Positions 17,821-26,642 of a stretch of 37,706 bases of DNA are shown in pieces. Location: contig JAFVBX010000027.1 of the NCBI GenBank assembly GCA_017479675.1, forward strand, positions 1 through 37,706. Direction: 5' to 3'. The stretch is from Prevotella sp. Lineage in GTDB: Bacteria > Bacteroidota > Bacteroidia > Bacteroidales > Bacteroidaceae. Position 1 is the first letter of the stretch, and every line of letters starts with the position of its first letter. A program made the position numbers and the translations under genes. The notes beneath the pieces are model-generated. The model worked only from the letters and a program-made list of their open reading frames with translations. It ran no database searches and had not been told where the DNA came from.

Positions 17821-18657
17821 TTGCACACTAAAGAAGAAATATTGCAGGCTTTCTCTCGCCTCCTTGACGTACAAGAGGAGTTGCGGGAGAAATGTCCGTG
17901 GGACCATAAGCAGACCAACGAGTCGCTGCGTCCTCACACCATAGAAGAGGCTTTCGAACTCTGCGACGCCATAATGGACGGCGACACGGAGGAGATACAG
18001 AAGGAGATGGGCGACGTGATGGAGCACCTCGTGTTCTATGCCATGATCGGCAAGGAGCAGGGGCTGTTCGACATGGGCGACGTGCTCACGAAGGAAGCAG
18101 ACAAACTTGTGTTCCGCCATCCGCATATCTACGGCTACACCAATGAGAGGGGTGAGCACGTGAAGCCTGAGTGTAAGACACCCGACGAGGTTAGCAAGCT
18201 GTGGGAGAGGGTGAAGCAGATTGAGCGCCAGAAAAAAGGTACGCCGGAGAAGAAACAAGGCGTACTGTCTGGAGTGCCTCGCTCGTTGCCCTCGCTAATC
18301 ATGGCTTACCGCATACAGGACAAGGCGAGCAACGTAGGCTTTGACTGGGAGAAGCCGGAAGACGTATGGCAAAAGGTCTATGAGGAGATTGACGAGCTGA
18401 AGGCTGAACTGGAAAAGGGCAACAAGGAGAACTCGGAAAGAGAGCTCGGTGACGTAATCTTCGCCCTTGTCAATGCCGCACGCCTGTATCACATAAACCC
18501 CGATACCGCCCTTGAACTTACCAACAGGAAGTTCACCTCACGCATTGAGTACGTGGAGCAGAAAGCCCGCGAACAGGGGAGGGACATTAAAGACCTCACG
18601 CTGGGGGAGATGGACAGGTATTGGGAAGAAGCAAAAAAGCTGGAGACAGAAGATTGA
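17821..18657 (+). CDS. mazG: Nucleoside triphosphate pyrophosphohydrolase MazG
   Basis: House-cleaning enzyme that hydrolyses NTPs/dNTPs to NMP and pyrophosphate. The 278-aa protein has two MazG repeats: N-terminal EEAFE with KEMGD (about 40-75) and C-terminal EEIDE with RELGD (about 190-215), which supply the acidic metal ligands. CPWDHKQTNESLRPHTIEEA is the typical family opening. The start is probably the TTG at 17821, since no ATG lies upstream of the conserved region and the gmd stop is 27 bp away. Its stop overlaps the TTG start proposed for the next gene. Confidence 0.93.
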   Translation: MHTKEEILQAFSRLLDVQEELREKCPWDHKQTNESLRPHTIEEAFELCDAIMDGDTEEIQKEMGDVMEHLVFYAMIGKEQGLFDMGDVLTKEADKLVFRHPHIYGYTNERGEHVKPECKTPDEVSKLWERVKQIERQKKGTPEKKQGVLSGVPRSLPSLIMAYRIQDKASNVGFDWEKPEDVWQKVYEEIDELKAELEKGNKENSERELGDVIFALVNAARLYHINPDTALELTNRKFTSRIEYVEQKAREQGRDIKDLTLGEMDRYWEEAKKLETED

Positions 18658-19211
18658 GAATTACACATTACATATATATAATACTTACGGCAGGCATAGC
18701 CTTTGCCTCTTGCGGTAATAAGCAAGAGAACGGAGACGCCCCTGTGACTTCCGAGGAAGAAAAGCCATTAGTGGCAGACAGCGCGCTGTATGGCACGGTG
18801 GGGAGAGGCACGGCGATGCACTCCGTAGAACTGTTGGATGAGAACGGCAACGCAACCGTAGCCTTGGTAAACGTCGATATAGAAGCCGACGTGCAAGGCG
18901 GCATATACTGCGATGACCGCCTGACGATGGTACTCGACACCAATAAGGATGGAGACAAGGAGGTGAGAAAGGCTATCAACCTCACAAGCCTCTGCGGCAG
19001 GTGGGTAGCCTTAGACCGTAATTTTGAGATAATGGAAGACGGCACGGTGATAAGCCTCCAAAGCCAGGAAACCAATCCCTACACGGAGTGGTCGATGGTA
19101 AACTGCAATCTTGTGCTCAACCGTGACACGTTCGAGGTGGATTACCTCGGTCCCGATTCCCTCGCACTTGAGAACGACAAGGGAATCTTTGTTTACAAAC
19201 GCTTTAATTAG
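18654..19211 (+). CDS. Lipoprotein of unknown function
   Basis: A 185-aa protein starting at a TTG that overlaps the mazG stop (TTGA). This start gives a clean lipoprotein signal ending in FASC (Cys20); a TTG at 18621 would add an unlikely hydrophilic extension of 11 residues. The mature part has a linker rich in Glu/Asp, then a compact region with a Cys in LTSLCGRWV followed by FEIMEDGTV, suggestive of a small beta-rich domain, but no family was recognised. Co-transcription with mazG is likely. It is convergent with the TonB receptor gene 20 bp away; a perfect 13-bp palindrome TTAGAAATTCTAA sits at that junction. Confidence 0.7.
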   Translation: MRITHYIYIILTAGIAFASCGNKQENGDAPVTSEEEKPLVADSALYGTVGRGTAMHSVELLDENGNATVALVNVDIEADVQGGIYCDDRLTMVLDTNKDGDKEVRKAINLTSLCGRWVALDRNFEIMEDGTVISLQSQETNPYTEWSMVNCNLVLNRDTFEVDYLGPDSLALENDKGIFVYKRFN

Positions 19212-19231
19212 AAATTCTAAACCGTAATGTT

Positions 19232-21643
19232 TTAGAAGTCCAACGATACGCGGGCATTGATTTGTCTGCCCGTGAGGTAGTTAGGTACGGCGTACTGATG
19301 GTTAGTAACATCGGTTATCCAATAGTAGGAGTTCACGTTGCTATGGTCAAACAGGTTTAGGCAGTCAACTCCTAACCACAGGTTCTTGAGACAGAAGGCT
19401 TTGGTCTGCTGGTTTTCGCGCTTATAGGCACGGAAACTCATGCCTATATCTACACGCTGGTAAGCAGGGGCACGGAAACTCTGACGGGCATTGTCCGTGT
19501 GTGGAGGACCAAACGGCAGTCCGTCGGCGTATGCTATCTTGAGCGCCATGCGCCAGCGGTCGGTGCCAGGGAAATAGTCGGTAAAGAATAGGTTGATGGC
19601 ATAGCGCTGGTCGGTAGGCAGAGGGATGCTTTGTCCGCGATACTTCATCTTAGCGCTCATCAGCGAGAAGGTAATCCATGAGTCGGTGCCAGGCACTAAC
19701 TCGCCGTAGAGCTTGAGGTCGATACCTGCGATATGACCTGATGCCTCGTTGATACCGTTGTATGTCACCTTCACGTTGTTTACGCTGTAGGGAATTAGGT
19801 TGCTAAGCAGTTTGTAGTATGCCTCGGCGGTAAACTGGAAAGGACGGTCGTTGTTCTTGAAGCGATAGTCGAAGGCAGCGATGAAGTGTATGCTCTGCTG
19901 TGACTTTATCTTGTTGTTGAGCGTAGCTCGCGTAACGCCACCTACGGTAACGGTGTCCTTCAGCTCTTTAAAGAACGGTGCCTGATAATAAATGCCGCTG
20001 GCAAAGCGGAACGTCACGTTGTGGTTGAAGGCTGGCACGATGGCGAGGCTCACACGTGGCGACAGGATGTTCTCCTTGTTGAACGTCCAGTGTGAGAAGC
20101 GCAGTCCGTAGTTGAGAGTATAGTGAGTGAGGCTGTTCTCGTCAACGGTGCCGTTGCTCAGCAGTCTGCCTTGCGATGTGAAGCGCCATGAGTCCTGTAT
20201 GTACAGCTCGGTACGGCGTGCGTTGAGCTCGTTGTTGGCATTGAGGGTGTATATCATGCGCAGATCCTGTCCCGTGTGAGGAATGACGTAGCCTGCGGAG
20301 TCGCGCATCTCATACTCATGGTTCTTCTCAGATATGTCCTCCCATTTCATGGTGAGACCAGCCTGCACGGAGTGTTGGCGTGTCTTGTGGTCGAGCATCA
20401 GTTTGAGGCTTCCCACATTAGCCGTGAGGTAGTTGCGCGCATACTCAATGTACTTTCCCACGCCGAGACTTGACTGCGTCTCAGTCTGTGTGAGCCAGTA
20501 TTCTCCGCTGATGTCGTAGGTCTCGCTCTCCTTGGTATGGAAAGCAGAACCGATGAGCGACAGCGATGTGCGGTCTGTTATGTTGCGCTTCAGCGTCAGG
20601 GCGCCGAAGTATGTGCGGAAAAGGTCTTTCTCCTGTCCGTCGAAATAAACTTTGAATGACTTAACGTCGCTCTGCGTGCCGAAGGTCGTCTCACGGTCTT
20701 TGGGGTTAAAGTTGTACTTGGACTGCGAGATGTTGCCTATGAAATCTACCTGCCAGCGTTTGTTGGGGGTGAAAGAGAGAAATGTCTGGTAGTCGATGAA
20801 GCGAGGGTCGTATTCGCCTGTAGTGTCAAATGATTTCAGTAGAGCCTTGGTCTGCTTGAAGCGTACGCTGTTAGCCCAAGAGAACTTCTTGTTGCCGAAG
20901 CCGAAATACAGTCCGCCACCCAACAGGCTGGCGTCAATCTTCATCTCTGTCTTCTGCGGACGGTGGTAGCGTATGGCGAGTGCTGATGACATCTTGTCGC
21001 CAAACTTTGCCTCGTAACCGCCAGTGGAGAATGCGATGCTCTCCACCATGTAGGGGTTGATGATGGACAATCCCTCCTGTTGTCCTGAGCGTACGAGGAA
21101 GGGGCGATAAACTTCTATGTCGTTGATATATACGGAGTTCTCATCGAAAGAACCGCCACGCACGTTGTACTGTGACGACAGTTCGTTATGGGTAGATACG
21201 CCAGCCTGTTGCTGTATCATCTCCTCCACCGCATTGCCTGATGCCGACGGCGCCTGTGCCATATCCTTTATGTCCAGCTCCTGTGTGGTGCCAGTCTGAC
21301 GTTTTTTCTCCGTCACAGTCACCTCGTTAAGCAGGGTGTTGTCCTCGTAAAGGGTTATTTGAAGGTTCTGTCTGCCTCGCGGACGGCGCAGCACTCGTGT
21401 CTTCGCCTTGTAGCCTACCATAGAGAAGCGTACCACCACCGAGTCAGCGGTGGCAAGCGACATGGAGAACTCGCCTCGCAGGTTGGTCATGGTGAATTTA
21501 CCCTGACTGACGCAACTCACCGATGCTAATTCTACGGGATTCTGGTCTTGATCCATTACCTTTCCCGTCAGCATGAAATCTTGTGCATCGGCTTCCAGAA
21601 AGGTAAGAAGTAAGAGACAGAAAGTAAGAAGTATATGTTTCAA
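19232..21643 (-). CDS. TonB-dependent outer-membrane receptor
   Basis: An 803-aa outer-membrane protein. It has a signal peptide (about 1-20, ending EADA), a carboxypeptidase-regulatory-like beta-sandwich domain (about 23-105, typical of Bacteroidetes receptors), a plug domain (about 125-235, with NVRGGSFDENSVYINDIEV) and a C-terminal beta-barrel ending in Phe. It imports a ligand using TonB/ExbBD energy. No SusD partner or substrate-specific gene is adjacent, so the ligand is unknown. It is divergent from the FAD dehydrogenase gene. No convincing TAnnTTTG promoter was seen upstream. Confidence 0.92.
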   Translation of the reverse strand: MKHILLTFCLLLLTFLEADAQDFMLTGKVMDQDQNPVELASVSCVSQGKFTMTNLRGEFSMSLATADSVVVRFSMVGYKAKTRVLRRPRGRQNLQITLYEDNTLLNEVTVTEKKRQTGTTQELDIKDMAQAPSASGNAVEEMIQQQAGVSTHNELSSQYNVRGGSFDENSVYINDIEVYRPFLVRSGQQEGLSIINPYMVESIAFSTGGYEAKFGDKMSSALAIRYHRPQKTEMKIDASLLGGGLYFGFGNKKFSWANSVRFKQTKALLKSFDTTGEYDPRFIDYQTFLSFTPNKRWQVDFIGNISQSKYNFNPKDRETTFGTQSDVKSFKVYFDGQEKDLFRTYFGALTLKRNITDRTSLSLIGSAFHTKESETYDISGEYWLTQTETQSSLGVGKYIEYARNYLTANVGSLKLMLDHKTRQHSVQAGLTMKWEDISEKNHEYEMRDSAGYVIPHTGQDLRMIYTLNANNELNARRTELYIQDSWRFTSQGRLLSNGTVDENSLTHYTLNYGLRFSHWTFNKENILSPRVSLAIVPAFNHNVTFRFASGIYYQAPFFKELKDTVTVGGVTRATLNNKIKSQQSIHFIAAFDYRFKNNDRPFQFTAEAYYKLLSNLIPYSVNNVKVTYNGINEASGHIAGIDLKLYGELVPGTDSWITFSLMSAKMKYRGQSIPLPTDQRYAINLFFTDYFPGTDRWRMALKIAYADGLPFGPPHTDNARQSFRAPAYQRVDIGMSFRAYKRENQQTKAFCLKNLWLGVDCLNLFDHSNVNSYYWITDVTNHQYAVPNYLTGRQINARVSLDF

Positions 21644-21716
21644 GACGTATTCTGTTTTGGGTTTTATCTATAATGTATAACGCACGCGCGTCTCTTTTAT
21701 TGTTTTTTCAAATTTC

Positions 21717-21737
21717 TTAATTCTTAATTCTGAATTA
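21717..21737. repeat. TTAATTC heptamer tract
   Basis: TTAATTC twice then TGAATTA, immediately upstream of the -7 box of the FAD dehydrogenase gene. Confidence 0.65.
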
Positions 21738-21744
21738 TTTTTAC

Positions 21745-21752
21745 TACCTTTG
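21745..21752 (+). promoter_or_regulatory. Promoter -7 box of the FAD dehydrogenase gene
   Basis: TACCTTTG ends 8 nt before the ATG at 21761, so the transcript would be leaderless or nearly so. No TTG box lies 20 bp upstream; that position falls in the TTAATTC tract. Confidence 0.65.
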
Positions 21753-21760
21753 CAGGCGAT

Positions 21761-23329
21761 ATGACAAAGGAAATGCAAATAAGAGTGCTGCCACAGGTGG
21801 CATATACGGAACAAACCATAGCCGACTATGTCAGTCGTGAACTGGCAATAGACCGTCGTACCATAAAGCATGTAAGGGTGTTGAAGCGTGGCATCGATGC
21901 CCGTCAGCGTCAGGTCATGGTGAACCTCTCGCTGAGGATTTATATAAACGAACTGCCACAGGATGCGGAGTATCAGCATACGGAATACCCTGACGTGACG
22001 CATGGTAAGCAGGTAGTGGTAGTTGGCGAGGGACCTTGCGGACTCTTTGCTGCCTTGCGTCTCATAGAGCGCGGCATAAAACCCGTTGTCATAGAGCGCG
22101 GCAAGAATGTGAGAGAAAGAAAGCGCGACCTTGCCTTGATAAAGTCGCAGCAACGTGTCGATGAAGAGTCAAACTACAGTTTCGGTGAGGGTGGGGCAGG
22201 CGCCTATTCCGACGGAAAACTCTACACACGAAGCAAGAAGCGTGGCAATGTGGAGAAGATACTCAACGTGTTCTGCCAGTTTGGAGCCTCTACCAACATT
22301 CTCGTAGATGCTCATCCCCACATAGGAACGGACAAACTCCCTGCCGTCATAGAGGCTATGCGCAACCAGGTAATAAAGAGTGGCGGCGAGGTGCATTTTC
22401 AGACCAAGATGACAGGATTGATTACTGATAACGGTAGGGTCATTGGTGTAAGGGCTGGAGAGTTAGAATACTTTGGTCCCGTAATCCTTGCCACAGGCCA
22501 CTCGGCGCGTGATGTTTACCGATACCTCGCTGAGGCTGGCATCCCGATAGAGGCAAAGGGCATCGCTGTGGGAGTGCGTCTGGAACATCCGTCGGCACTC
22601 ATAGACCAGATACAGTATCACAATCCGAAGGGTAGGGGACAATATCTTCCTGCTGCCGAGTATTCCTTTGTCACTCAGGTAGATGGACGCGGTGTGTATT
22701 CTTTCTGCATGTGTCCAGGAGGCTTTGTTGTTCCAGCTGCAACAGGCAAGGAACAGATTGTTGTCAACGGCATGTCGCCCAGCAACCGTGGTGGTAAGTG
22801 GAGCAACTCAGGAATGGTTGTTGAGATAAGACCAGAAGACGTGGAACCTCCGACCTTCGACCTTAGTCCTTTAAAAGTGCTGCACTTCCAAGAACAAATG
22901 GAGAGAATGTGCTGGCAACAGGGAATACAGAATGGAGGAAAAGGGCAGATGGCACCGGCGCAACGTATGGGTGACTTTGTGAGGGGACGGCTCAGCTACG
23001 ACCTTCCTGCCACCAGCTATACCCCTGGCGTAGTAGCCTCACCACTACATTTCTGGATGCCACAGCCTATTGTGACACGTTTGCAAAAGGGATTAGAGTA
23101 TTTTGGCAAGCAGCGTAAAGGGTTCCTTACCAACGAAGCCCTTATGATAGGTGTAGAGACACGTACCTCCGCTCCTGTCAGGATACTCCGCAATGCAGAA
23201 ACTCTGCAGCACGTCACATGTGAAGGACTTTTCCCTGCAGGTGAGGGTGCAGGCTATGCCGGTGGCATAGTGTCGGCAGCTGTCGATGGTGAGAGGGTTG
23301 CCGATATGGTTGCCGAATACCTTGCGTAA
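21761..23329 (+). CDS. FAD-dependent dehydrogenase (COG2509-like)
   Basis: A 522-aa flavoprotein. Residues 1-80 form a family-specific N-terminal domain. The dinucleotide fold follows with VVVVGEGPCGLFAALRL (GxGxxG at 89-94) and ends in VIERG. Later motifs are FGEGGAGAYSDGK and ILATGHSARDVY, and FPAGEGAGYAGGIVSAAVDG near the C-terminus, as in uncharacterised NAD(P)/FAD-dependent dehydrogenases. The redox substrate is unknown. A second in-frame ATG (21773, followed by QIRVLP) would give a longer leader and is an alternative start. Single gene. Confidence 0.88.
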   Translation: MTKEMQIRVLPQVAYTEQTIADYVSRELAIDRRTIKHVRVLKRGIDARQRQVMVNLSLRIYINELPQDAEYQHTEYPDVTHGKQVVVVGEGPCGLFAALRLIERGIKPVVIERGKNVRERKRDLALIKSQQRVDEESNYSFGEGGAGAYSDGKLYTRSKKRGNVEKILNVFCQFGASTNILVDAHPHIGTDKLPAVIEAMRNQVIKSGGEVHFQTKMTGLITDNGRVIGVRAGELEYFGPVILATGHSARDVYRYLAEAGIPIEAKGIAVGVRLEHPSALIDQIQYHNPKGRGQYLPAAEYSFVTQVDGRGVYSFCMCPGGFVVPAATGKEQIVVNGMSPSNRGGKWSNSGMVVEIRPEDVEPPTFDLSPLKVLHFQEQMERMCWQQGIQNGGKGQMAPAQRMGDFVRGRLSYDLPATSYTPGVVASPLHFWMPQPIVTRLQKGLEYFGKQRKGFLTNEALMIGVETRTSAPVRILRNAETLQHVTCEGLFPAGEGAGYAGGIVSAAVDGERVADMVAEYLA

Positions 23330-23430
23330 GAGAGCATTTCTTACGCTTCATTTGTTCCATTGACGCATTAAAATTGTTTTGTTGGTGCATGGATGGAGGT
23401 AGAAAATAGTTTTCTGTTTGGTTTTTCTAT

Positions 23431-23438
23431 TAATTTTG
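23431..23438 (+). promoter_or_regulatory. Probable promoter -7 box of the secreted protein gene
   Basis: TAATTTTG, 56 nt before the ATG at 23495. No clear -33 box. Confidence 0.45.
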
Positions 23439-23494
23439 CAATAGAAATCTATTCTTTTTTTATTAACCAAACAAAAAACTAAAAGTATTTAATT

Positions 23495-24085
23495 ATGAAA
23501 AAGACAATGAAAAGTTTGTTATCGATTTGCATTGCAGTCTTTAGTGTAGCAATGATGCCACAGGCAGTAAGTGCTCAGGGTTTTCTTGGCAAGTTGAGCA
23601 AGGGACTTGAGAAAGTGAACAAGGGACTTGACAATGCGAGCACCAAGGCTCAAGTGACTACCGGGCAGGCAGAACAGCAGGCGAACGGAGTAGTAGTGAT
23701 GAATCCTGTTAGCAAGGCTATGAGCATCGAAGTTCTTAAGGCTATAGGACGAAGCACGAGTGAGAACTTCGGCAATGTGGAATTGGTATTGCGTGTCAAT
23801 GTTAAGGAACCTGTAAACAGCATAGCTCTTGGCGGCAGTTGGGGGCAGGGCAAGACACAGGCTTTCGATGCTGATGGCAATGTGTATAAGATGAACATGC
23901 CGAGCGTGTCTGACAGGTATGATGTCACTGAGGGCATACCTGTGAAAATCACTTGCAATCCATTCCTAAAGGTGCGTAAGACCAGTAGTCTTGCCATAGT
24001 GAAGATAGTGGCTAAATGTGGTGAAGCGTCTGGCGAGGTGACACTGAAGAACGTACCTATAGAATGGGATCCTGTTGAGGAATAG
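23495..24085 (+). CDS. Secreted protein of unknown function
   Basis: A 196-aa protein with a signal peptide (about 1-27, ending VSAQ). The mature N-terminus has amphipathic repeats (LGKLSKGLEKVNKGLDNAS), followed by a beta-rich part with no recognised domain. Two Cys residues (in ITCNPF and AKCGEA) could form a disulfide. It is 54 bp upstream of another exported protein and both begin with MKKTM, so a two-gene transcript is likely. Not recognised beyond this. Confidence 0.75.
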   Translation: MKKTMKSLLSICIAVFSVAMMPQAVSAQGFLGKLSKGLEKVNKGLDNASTKAQVTTGQAEQQANGVVVMNPVSKAMSIEVLKAIGRSTSENFGNVELVLRVNVKEPVNSIALGGSWGQGKTQAFDADGNVYKMNMPSVSDRYDVTEGIPVKITCNPFLKVRKTSSLAIVKIVAKCGEASGEVTLKNVPIEWDPVEE

Positions 24086-24139
24086 TCACTCCTGAAAAAT
24101 ATAATCACACATTATTTATAATCATCTAAAACTAAAACA

Positions 24140-24904
24140 ATGAAAAAGACAATGATGAAGATGGCAGCTATGGCAGCAGTGGTAGCTATTGCAAGTTTCG
24201 GACTTACAAGTTGCGGCGGTGGCAGCGGCGCTGAAGGCGAGGCTGCTGACATTCCTACTGACGGACTGCTGGGCGAAATGCCCATGCTGACGGCTAAGTA
24301 TTGCAACAAGATTGTTGACCTGAGGGAGAAGATGTTCTCAGGACAGTTGACGGAGGACGAACTGAAGAAGGCTCGTGCCGAGTTTGACGAGACCGAGAAG
24401 GAGCGTGACGCCAAGCTGCTGCTCGCTCGTGAAGCCCTCAACGGCAAGGAAATTCCCGTAGAGGTGCAGGAGGGAGTGGCTGTAAAGCTGGAGCCTGTCA
24501 TGAAGATTGATGCCAGCGGCAAGGGCAGCATCTATGCGGTAGTAAAGGGCAGCTTCACCAAGACGATAGATTATTCGCAGTTCCGTAATTACTACATGAT
24601 TCCTATCGACACCGACGGCAAGGCTATTGATACCGACAGAGGCGGCATGTGGTATAAGGAAGACGGCGAGATGAGCTTAGACCAGACGAAGGAAGGCACA
24701 AAACTGACGGCGAAGGCTTACGTCTCAGTAGGCTCTACAAGTGCCAGGAGCCACAATACCAACGAGATGAAGCGTTGGGCTAAGCTGGCTAAGTTCGTGA
24801 TAATGGACTGCACCACCGATGCCTACAAAAAGCTCAAGGAGCAGCTCGAGGCCGACAAGAAGGCAGAGGAGCTGGAAGCTGCTAAGGCTGTGGCAGGCGA
24901 GTAA
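24140..24904 (+). CDS. Lipoprotein with charged helical segments
   Basis: A 254-aa protein with a lipoprotein signal ending in LTSC (Cys25), followed by a Gly/Ser-rich tether. Residues about 50-105 form a charged helix (VDLREKMFSGQLTEDELKKA). A beta-rich middle region follows, and a Lys/Glu/Ala-rich C-terminal helix. No family recognised. The last 23 bp overlap the 3' end of the convergent AraC gene. Confidence 0.75.
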   Translation: MKKTMMKMAAMAAVVAIASFGLTSCGGGSGAEGEAADIPTDGLLGEMPMLTAKYCNKIVDLREKMFSGQLTEDELKKARAEFDETEKERDAKLLLAREALNGKEIPVEVQEGVAVKLEPVMKIDASGKGSIYAVVKGSFTKTIDYSQFRNYYMIPIDTDGKAIDTDRGGMWYKEDGEMSLDQTKEGTKLTAKAYVSVGSTSARSHNTNEMKRWAKLAKFVIMDCTTDAYKKLKEQLEADKKAEELEAAKAVAGE

Positions 24905-25919
24905 ACTGACTCGGCGTTTTTCCCGTAAACTTATGAAAGGCTCTGCGGAAGGTGGAGATACTGCTGAATCCGCTTTCTGCAGCTATATATTCAAGAGTAT
25001 ATTCTGGATGCTCGTGCATCAAGGGTATGCTCTTTTTTTCTATACGCAGTTGGTTGATAAAGTCATAGAAGGTTTGTTGGCATACCGTGCCGAGGTATTG
25101 GCTCAGATAGGTACGGTTGGTGTGCATGGCATCGGCAAGTGAGTTTAGCGTAAGGTTTTTGTTCAGGTACATTTCTTGGTCGATAATCTTTGCCATGAAA
25201 TCATCTTTCGGCATAGCAAACGCAAGTTTTGCGGTGGGGGGGGTAAAAGTTTCTTCTACAGGAAGTGTGATAGGTTGGAAGTTCCAACTGTAGTGTAGCA
25301 CAAGAATCCACATTACCAGTGTGGTAAGGTAATACACGATGTCTGTCAATGCCGTGGCATAAAGCGAGGTAAACAACCACGCCAACTGGCTCGCTATGGC
25401 AAAGAAGAACACAGGCGTGAGCCACGATACGTCGATATTGTCAATGTTGGAATAGTTGTTGCGTATGTAACGCAGGTATTTCTTGATTTTCACATATCCT
25501 ATAATAACTATTATCCATGCATAGAACCAAAGGAAGGCGACATAGGCTTTGATGACCAACGGTGTCGGCTGTATGGCATACCATAGGGTGAAGAACAGGA
25601 AGGGTAGCATCAGACAACAGATGCGTCGTAGCGTGGTCCATCCTGGAATAGTGGCTTCAAAGACAAAAATGGTATAGGTAAGGGCAGACCAACCGTCTAT
25701 GAGTAGTATCCAGTTTAGCACGCGCTCGGTGTACATACCGGGAAAAGTGATTATCAAATCCTTGAGATTCCACACAGCCCATACTGCCATGATACATCCG
25801 AGCACCATCTGAAAACGGGTGCGCTCCTTTTTGAACATCAGGATGTGCAGAGACAAAATAGTAAAAAAGGTTGCGAGAACCCCTATGAAAAATGCAGATA
25901 TGATAAGTTCGTATGCCAT
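24882..25919 (-). CDS. Membrane-anchored AraC-family regulator
   Basis: A 345-aa protein. Residues 1-210 contain about six or seven hydrophobic helices. Residues about 240-345 are an AraC-type double helix-turn-helix, with LTLNSLADAMHTNRTYLSQYL and the second helix pair ending FRRAFHKFTGKTPSQF. It is therefore a one-component regulator that may sense a membrane or external cue. The linker (211-240) is encoded across a run of eight C (reverse strand), at Pro227-Pro228; a slip there would cut off the DNA-binding domain. Convergent overlap of 23 bp with the lipoprotein gene. The target is unknown. Confidence 0.85.
   Translation of the reverse strand: MAYELIISAFFIGVLATFFTILSLHILMFKKERTRFQMVLGCIMAVWAVWNLKDLIITFPGMYTERVLNWILLIDGWSALTYTIFVFEATIPGWTTLRRICCLMLPFLFFTLWYAIQPTPLVIKAYVAFLWFYAWIIVIIGYVKIKKYLRYIRNNYSNIDNIDVSWLTPVFFFAIASQLAWLFTSLYATALTDIVYYLTTLVMWILVLHYSWNFQPITLPVEETFTPPTAKLAFAMPKDDFMAKIIDQEMYLNKNLTLNSLADAMHTNRTYLSQYLGTVCQQTFYDFINQLRIEKKSIPLMHEHPEYTLEYIAAESGFSSISTFRRAFHKFTGKTPSQFTRLPQP
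25236..25243. repeat. G8/C8 homopolymer inside the AraC-family gene
   Basis: Eight consecutive G on the forward strand (C8 in the coding strand) between membrane and DNA-binding domains. Candidate slippage site. Confidence 0.7.
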
Positions 25920-25934
25920 AGTAACAAAATAAAA

Positions 25935-26558
25935 TCAACAAGGCAGATAGACGAGGTGCTTCTGCTTGAACCACTCCTCGGAGAACCATGTGGTGAGTTC
26001 CGTCTGTTCCACGATGTGGCGATAGGGATGGAGCTCGGCTTGCAGGTTACCGCCTTTGAGACAGAAGATGCCGTTAGGCATGGCGTTGGACTGGTGCTTG
26101 AGGTCTATGTTCTTCTTTACTATCTTGACCATGTCGGGCAAGGGCATGACAGCACGTGAGACGATGAAGTCATACTTGCCTTTCTCTTCTTCGCCGCGTC
26201 GCTGCTCGGCATTGACATTGGTGAGCCCTACGGCAGAGGCAATCTCGTTACATACGCGAATCTTCTTTGCCGTGCCGTCGATGAGATGGAAACGACATTC
26301 TGGAAACATGATGGCAAGCGGAATTCCAGGGAAACCGCCACCACAGCCGAAGTCCATGATACGTGTGCCAGGCTTGAAGCGTATTGCCTTGGCGATGGCA
26401 AGTGAGTGGAGCACGTGGTGTTCATAGAGGTTGTCGATGTCCTTGCGTGAGATGACGTTAATCTTACTGTTCCAGTCGTGGTACAGTGCGTCGAGGGCAG
26501 CAAACTGTCGCTGCTGCTCGGCGGTGAGAGTGGGGAAGTATTTAAGTATGATGTCCAT
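25935..26558 (-). CDS. rsmG: 16S rRNA (guanine-527-N7)-methyltransferase RsmG
   Basis: SAM-dependent methyltransferase modifying G527 of 16S rRNA. The 207-aa protein has the SAM-binding motif MDFGCGGGFPGIPLAI and the family VISRKDI and HHVLHSL segments. The frame extends to 26579, but the promoter -7 box lies at 26569-26576 inside that extension, so ATG 26558 (MDIILKYF) is the start. It is 15 bp upstream of the membrane AraC gene on the same strand, possibly co-transcribed. Loss of RsmG gives low-level streptomycin resistance in other bacteria. Confidence 0.95.
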   Translation of the reverse strand: MDIILKYFPTLTAEQQRQFAALDALYHDWNSKINVISRKDIDNLYEHHVLHSLAIAKAIRFKPGTRIMDFGCGGGFPGIPLAIMFPECRFHLIDGTAKKIRVCNEIASAVGLTNVNAEQRRGEEEKGKYDFIVSRAVMPLPDMVKIVKKNIDLKHQSNAMPNGIFCLKGGNLQAELHPYRHIVEQTELTTWFSEEWFKQKHLVYLPC

Positions 26559-26568
26559 AAACTGGGGA

Positions 26569-26576
26569 CAAAGGTA
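26569..26576 (-). promoter_or_regulatory. rsmG promoter -7 box
   Basis: TACCTTTG on the reverse strand, 10 nt before the ATG. It decides the start codon and implies a leader of only a few nucleotides. Confidence 0.65.
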
Positions 26577-26614
26577 CAAAAATTTTTCTTAATAAATCAT
26601 AAAACGGGGAGTAA

Positions 26615-26642
26615 TTATGAATTGTGAATTGTGAATTGTGAA
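26615..26642. repeat. TTGTGAA heptamer tract
   Basis: TTATGAA followed by three exact TTGTGAA copies directly upstream of the -7 box of the HAD gene. Confidence 0.8.

Noticed and set aside
23440..23461. Hairpin AATAG/CTATT followed by T7 as a terminator or attenuator
   Set aside because: It overlaps the promoter -7 box, so most of the stem would not be in the transcript; a 5-bp AT stem is weak.
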